Below, piece by piece: positions 60,784 through 64,000 of a DNA stretch of 64,000 nucleotides. Numbering within the stretch: the first letter of the stretch is position 1; every line of letters begins with the position of its first letter. The position numbers were made by a program, and so were the translations under genes. This stretch comes from Bacillus cabrialesii (GTDB lineage: Bacteria; Bacillota; Bacilli; Bacillales; Bacillaceae): contig NZ_CP096889.1 in the NCBI RefSeq assembly GCF_004124315.2, positions 2,835,001 through 2,899,000 of the forward strand, read 5' to 3'. A model generated the notes under the pieces. The model saw only the letters and a program-made list of their open reading frames with translations, was not told the origin of the DNA and did not search any database.

Positions 60784-62541
60784 TTAAAGAACGCTCGCAC
60801 GGCCTTGGTAGACAGCGCCTCTGGAAGCGTCAACTGTAATTTCCTGGCCTTCTGTCAGAATTGATGTCGCATTTTCCAGTCCAACGATTACCGGAATGCC
60901 AAGGCTTAATCCGACTACCGCAGCATGGCTTGTTAAGCCGCCTTCTTCTGTAATAAGGGCAGACGCTTTTTCAAGAGATGCAATCATATCACGGTCAGTG
61001 CTTTTGGTAACAAGTACCGCACCGTCAGTCATTTTTTGCTCAGCTTCTTTTGCGTTTTGTGCGATGACAACCGGACCGAAAGCTGATTTGCGTCCAATGC
61101 CTTGGCCTTTAGCGATGATATCGCCGACAGTGTAAACTTTCATTAAGTTCGTAGTGCCAGACTCACCGACAGTGCCTGCTGTAATGACGATTAGGTCGCC
61201 GTGTTTTACAATTCCGCTGTTCAATGAATTTTGGACAGCATCCTCAAGCATCTCATCTGTTGTGTTCGCATTTTGGCCGCTTTCTGCGAAGACGCCTGAT
61301 ACAAGCGCAAGTTTTCTGGAAACAGAATCATTTACAGTAACCGCGACAATTGGCGCCTGCGGACGGTATTTCGCGATCATGCGCGCTGTATGGCCGCTTT
61401 CAGTCGGCGTTACGATCGCAGCAGCATTCAGGTTAATCGCCGTATGTGCGACAGATTGTCCAATTGCGTCTGTAATCGTCATGCCTACTTGATCTCTGCG
61501 TTTTGAAAGAATTTCTTTATAATTTAAAGCTTCTTCAGAACGGGAAGCGATGTTGTGCATTGTTTGAACCGCCTCAACCGGATAGTTTCCGGCAGCTGTT
61601 TCACCAGAAAGCATGATTGCGTCAGTACCGTCGAAGATCGCGTTTGCAACGTCACTTGCTTCCGCACGAGTCGGACGCGGGTTGCGCTGCATGCTGTCAA
61701 GCATTTGTGTCGCTGTAATAACAGGTTTGCCAAGCGCATTGCATTTTTTGATTAGTTCTTTTTGCACGAGCGGCACTTCTTCAGCTGGAATTTCCACACC
61801 TAAGTCTCCGCGTGCAACCATTAAGCCGTCAGACACTTCGAGAATAGAATCGATGTTGTCAACGCCCTCTTGGTTTTCAATTTTAGGGATGATTTGAATA
61901 TCCTGAGCGTTGTGCTCTTCAAGAAGCTCACGGATTTCAAGCACGTCCGTAGAACGGCGTACGAAAGACGCTGCGATAAAGTCTACTCCCTGCTCAATAC
62001 CGAAAACGATGTCTCGCGCATCTTTTTCAGTGATACCAGGAAGGTTGACGCTTACGCCCGGTACGTTAACACCTTTTTTGTTTTTGAGTGTTCCGTTGTT
62101 TAATACTTTTGTTTTGATTTCGCGTTTTGCGGCATCAACATCAAGCACCTCAAGGCCGATAAGTCCGTCATCTAGCAGAATGGTTGAACCTTTTTCAACG
62201 TCTTCAACTAAGCCTTCATATGTCACTGAAATCTTATCTGTTGTTCCTACTACCTCGTCCATTGAAACGATAAGCTCTTTGCCTGTTTCAAGCTCAATGC
62301 CGCCGTTTTCCATCGTATGTGTGCGGATTTCAGGACCTTTTGTATCAAGGAGGATACCGACGTTTTTGCCAAGCTTTTTGCTTGCTTCGCGGATATTTTT
62401 AATTCTTGCGCCATGCTCCTCAAAATCTCCGTGAGAAAAATTCAAACGAGCCACGTTCATTCCTGACTCCATTAATTTCGTAAGCATTTCAATACTTTCA
62501 CTTGCCGGACCAATAGTACAAACAATTTTTGTTTTTCTCAT
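60784..62541 (-). CDS. pyk: Pyruvate kinase
   Basis: Makes ATP and pyruvate from phosphoenolpyruvate, 585 residues from the ATG at 62541 (AGAAGGAAG 9 nt upstream). The TIM-barrel core has VCTIGPASES, NFSHGDFEEH, IPKIENQEGVDN with the catalytic Lys, and ARGDLGVEI. The protein has the extra C-terminal PEP-utiliser-like domain (about 475-585) with GGLTSHAAVVGLSLGIPVIVG, as in Bacillaceae. It follows pfkA by 42 nt in one operon. Confidence 0.97.
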   Translation of the reverse strand: MRKTKIVCTIGPASESIEMLTKLMESGMNVARLNFSHGDFEEHGARIKNIREASKKLGKNVGILLDTKGPEIRTHTMENGGIELETGKELIVSMDEVVGTTDKISVTYEGLVEDVEKGSTILLDDGLIGLEVLDVDAAKREIKTKVLNNGTLKNKKGVNVPGVSVNLPGITEKDARDIVFGIEQGVDFIAASFVRRSTDVLEIRELLEEHNAQDIQIIPKIENQEGVDNIDSILEVSDGLMVARGDLGVEIPAEEVPLVQKELIKKCNALGKPVITATQMLDSMQRNPRPTRAEASDVANAIFDGTDAIMLSGETAAGNYPVEAVQTMHNIASRSEEALNYKEILSKRRDQVGMTITDAIGQSVAHTAINLNAAAIVTPTESGHTARMIAKYRPQAPIVAVTVNDSVSRKLALVSGVFAESGQNANTTDEMLEDAVQNSLNSGIVKHGDLIVITAGTVGESGTTNLMKVYTVGDIIAKGQGIGRKSAFGPVVIAQNAKEAEQKMTDGAVLVTKSTDRDMIASLEKASALITEEGGLTSHAAVVGLSLGIPVIVGLENATSILTEGQEITVDASRGAVYQGRASVL

Positions 62542-62583
62542 TTGGTTCACTTCCTTCTAAAATCTTCAGCCTTCAGCTGTACG

Positions 62584-63543
62584 TTAAATTGACAGTTCTT
62601 TTGAAAGCTGATACATGTTTTGCTCAACTGTGTGTTTTGTATCCAATATTTCTATAATATCATGGTCTACAAGCTTATTGTTTTGTATACCTACACAGCG
62701 TCCGCCTTTTCCTTCAAGCAGCAGTTCAACTGCATATGCGCCAAGACGGCTTGCCAGCACGCGGTCAGCAGCGCTCGGAGAACCTCCGCGCTGGATATGG
62801 CCCAATACAGATACCCTAGTTTCAAGATTTGTCTCTTCTTCAATGCGTTTCCCGAACTCAACACCGCTGCCTACACCTTCAGCAACGATTATAATACTGT
62901 GTTTCTTGCCGCGTTCGTGGCCGCGTTTTAAGCGGGCAATGATTTCGTGCATGTCATAGTCTGCCTCAGGGATTAAGATTGATTCCGCGCCCCCTGCAAG
63001 ACCGGCCCACAATGCGATATCGCCGGCATGGCGGCCCATTACTTCGATCACATATGTACGTTCATGAGAAGTCGCTGTATCGCGAATCTTATCAATTGCG
63101 TCGATTACTGTATTTAAAGCTGTATCGAAACCGATTGTAAAATCAGTGCCCGGAATGTCATTATCAATTGTACCCGGTACACCTACACATGGAAACCCGT
63201 GTTCCGTTAATTTTTTCGCACCCATATAGGAACCGTCTCCGCCAATGACAACAAGGCCTTCAATCCCAAGCTTCTTCAAGTTCTCTATCCCTTTTTCACG
63301 GCCTTCAACCGTTTTGAATTCAGGACATCTTGCCGTATAAAGCTTTGTTCCTCCGCGATGTATAATATCACCGACAGATCCGAGCTCAAGCTTTTCAATC
63401 TTTCCGCTTATCAATCCTGCGTATCCATTGTAAATGCCATACACTTCAACGTCATGATAAATCGCTTTTCTGACTACCGCGCGAACTGCTGCGTTCATTC
63501 CCGGGGAATCCCCGCCGCTCGTTAATACCCCTATACGTTTCAT
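62584..63543 (-). CDS. pfkA: ATP-dependent 6-phosphofructokinase
   Basis: Committed step of glycolysis, 319 residues, allosteric bacterial type. The ATP loop is GVLTSGGDSPGMNAAVRAV and the catalytic base D127 is in GTIDNDIPGTD, followed by MGRHAGDIALWAG. GGDG near residue 101 binds Mg-ATP. It lies upstream of pyk and has a sigma-A promoter. Confidence 0.98.
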   Translation of the reverse strand: MKRIGVLTSGGDSPGMNAAVRAVVRKAIYHDVEVYGIYNGYAGLISGKIEKLELGSVGDIIHRGGTKLYTARCPEFKTVEGREKGIENLKKLGIEGLVVIGGDGSYMGAKKLTEHGFPCVGVPGTIDNDIPGTDFTIGFDTALNTVIDAIDKIRDTATSHERTYVIEVMGRHAGDIALWAGLAGGAESILIPEADYDMHEIIARLKRGHERGKKHSIIIVAEGVGSGVEFGKRIEEETNLETRVSVLGHIQRGGSPSAADRVLASRLGAYAVELLLEGKGGRCVGIQNNKLVDHDIIEILDTKHTVEQNMYQLSKELSI

Positions 63544-63642
63544 TCTCTATTCACCTCAGCAACATATATGATTAAACATAACATGATCATTGCCCTAAAA
63601 ACAATGAAAAGGGATCTCCATCCTCCCTATGAAACCCTACCT

Positions 63643-63671
63643 ATTATACAATTAAATAAATTGTTTTTAAA
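63643..63671 (-). promoter_or_regulatory. Candidate sigma-A promoter of pfkA-pyk
   Basis: Minus strand TTTAAA (63666-63671), 17-bp spacer, perfect TATAAT (63643-63648), about 100 bases upstream of pfkA. Confidence 0.7.
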
Positions 63672-63691
63672 TAAAATTTAAGGAATGTCAC

Positions 63692-63728
63692 AAAAAATAA
63701 ACGTGAGCCAAAGGCTTCACGTTTATTT
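63692..63728 (-). terminator. Terminator of accA
   Basis: AAATAAACGTGA and TCACGTTTATTT pair over 12 bp with a 10-nt loop; the minus strand then has a T-run. It begins at the accA stop codon. Confidence 0.85.
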
Positions 63729-64000
63729 AGTTTACCCCGATAAATTGATCTTCAACCGAGACTTTGCCAATTGCTTTATATTTTTCATAGCGTTGCTGAA
63801 CTAATTCTTCTTCACTCAACTTCAACAAAGTTTTTAACGATTGTTTAAGGGTTTCGTCCATATAACTTGCCTGCAGCTTCACATCGTGGTGCGCTCCGCC
63901 TTTTACTTCTTTTATCATATGATCTATAATACCTAATTCTTTTAAATCCGGCGCAGTGATTTTCATTGTTTCTGCTGCTTTTTTAGCAAGACTGGAGTCC
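63727..64000 (-). CDS. accA: Acetyl-CoA carboxylase carboxyltransferase subunit alpha, C-terminal part
   Basis: Only the last 90 or so codons are inside the window; the gene runs off the right edge. The residues include DSSLAKKAAETMKITAPDLK and EELGIIDHMIKEV-like continuation ending in SVEDQFIGVN, the well-conserved AccA C-terminus. AccA with AccD transfers carboxybiotin CO2 to acetyl-CoA, starting fatty acid synthesis. It lies upstream of pfkA and ends in its own terminator. An internal ATG at 63966 should not be taken as a start. Confidence 0.93.
   Translation of the reverse strand, partial: DSSLAKKAAETMKITAPDLKELGIIDHMIKEVKGGAHHDVKLQASYMDETLKQSLKTLLKLSEEELVQQRYEKYKAIGKVSVEDQFIGVN

Overview
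This window is chromosomal DNA of the Bacillus subtilis species group, most likely from the B. amyloliquefaciens/B. velezensis branch or a close neighbour. Gene order (rnhC-pheTS-ysgA-sspI-glcDF-cstA-abfA-ara operon-abnA-ysdC-infC/rpmI/rplT-pftAB-lytTS-thrS-dnaIB-nrdR-speD-gapB-polA-phoPR-mdh-icd-citZ-pyk-pfkA-accA) follows the known B. subtilis order. Near-invariant proteins (Pyk, PfkA, CitZ, ribosomal proteins) read almost as in B. subtilis 168. Less constrained ones such as AbnA are clearly diverged, so this is a relative and not 168 itself. The species guess is inference from memory of those proteins. About 53 protein genes fill the window. I see no tRNA or rRNA genes, no CRISPR array, no insertion sequence and no prophage.

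Layout. 0-6 kb: RNase HIII, Phe-tRNA synthetase under a T-box, an rRNA-type methyltransferase and a spore protein. 6-12.3 kb: glycolate oxidase genes with their CdaR-type regulator, a glyoxalase-like protein and CstA. 12.3-14.1 kb: an accessory three-gene operon (PadR regulator, DUF1700 membrane protein, DUF4097 repeat protein). 14.2-26.1 kb: the arabinan/arabinose block (abfA, araQPNMLDBA, abnA) with AraR- and CcpA-type sites. 26.2-29.6 kb: a peptidase, the sigma-W gene ysdB, ysdA and the infC-rpmI-rplT operon with its L20 leader. 29.8-34.3 kb: an unrecognised lipoprotein, then the pyruvate facilitator PftAB and its two-component system LytST. 34.4-42.2 kb: ysaA, thrS under a second T-box, ytxC, ytxB, dnaI, dnaB, nrdR. 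42.4-46.9 kb: speD, gapB, and a HxlR-type regulator facing an efflux pump and an aldo-keto reductase. 46.9-54.5 kb: coaE, ytaF, mutM, polA, phoR, phoP. 54.7-64 kb: mdh, icd, citZ, ytwI, ytvI, fxsA, pyk, pfkA and the 3' part of accA.

How the genes work together. Much of the window is central carbon metabolism and its switches: lower glycolysis (pfkA, pyk), the gluconeogenic GAPDH (gapB with a CcpN site), the oxidative TCA arm (citZ-icd-mdh with CcpC and cre sites), pyruvate transport, and pentose use. CcpA-type cre elements can be read upstream of araA, pftA, phoP and citZ. Most transcription is on the minus strand.

The novelty search found no large unknown system. The best leads are a structured speD leader that could sequester its own ribosome binding site, the PadR-DUF1700-DUF4097 operon, an unrecognised coiled-coil lipoprotein, and several perfect inverted repeats in regulatory gaps (upstream of araA, between phoR and polA, and between ytcD and ytbD).
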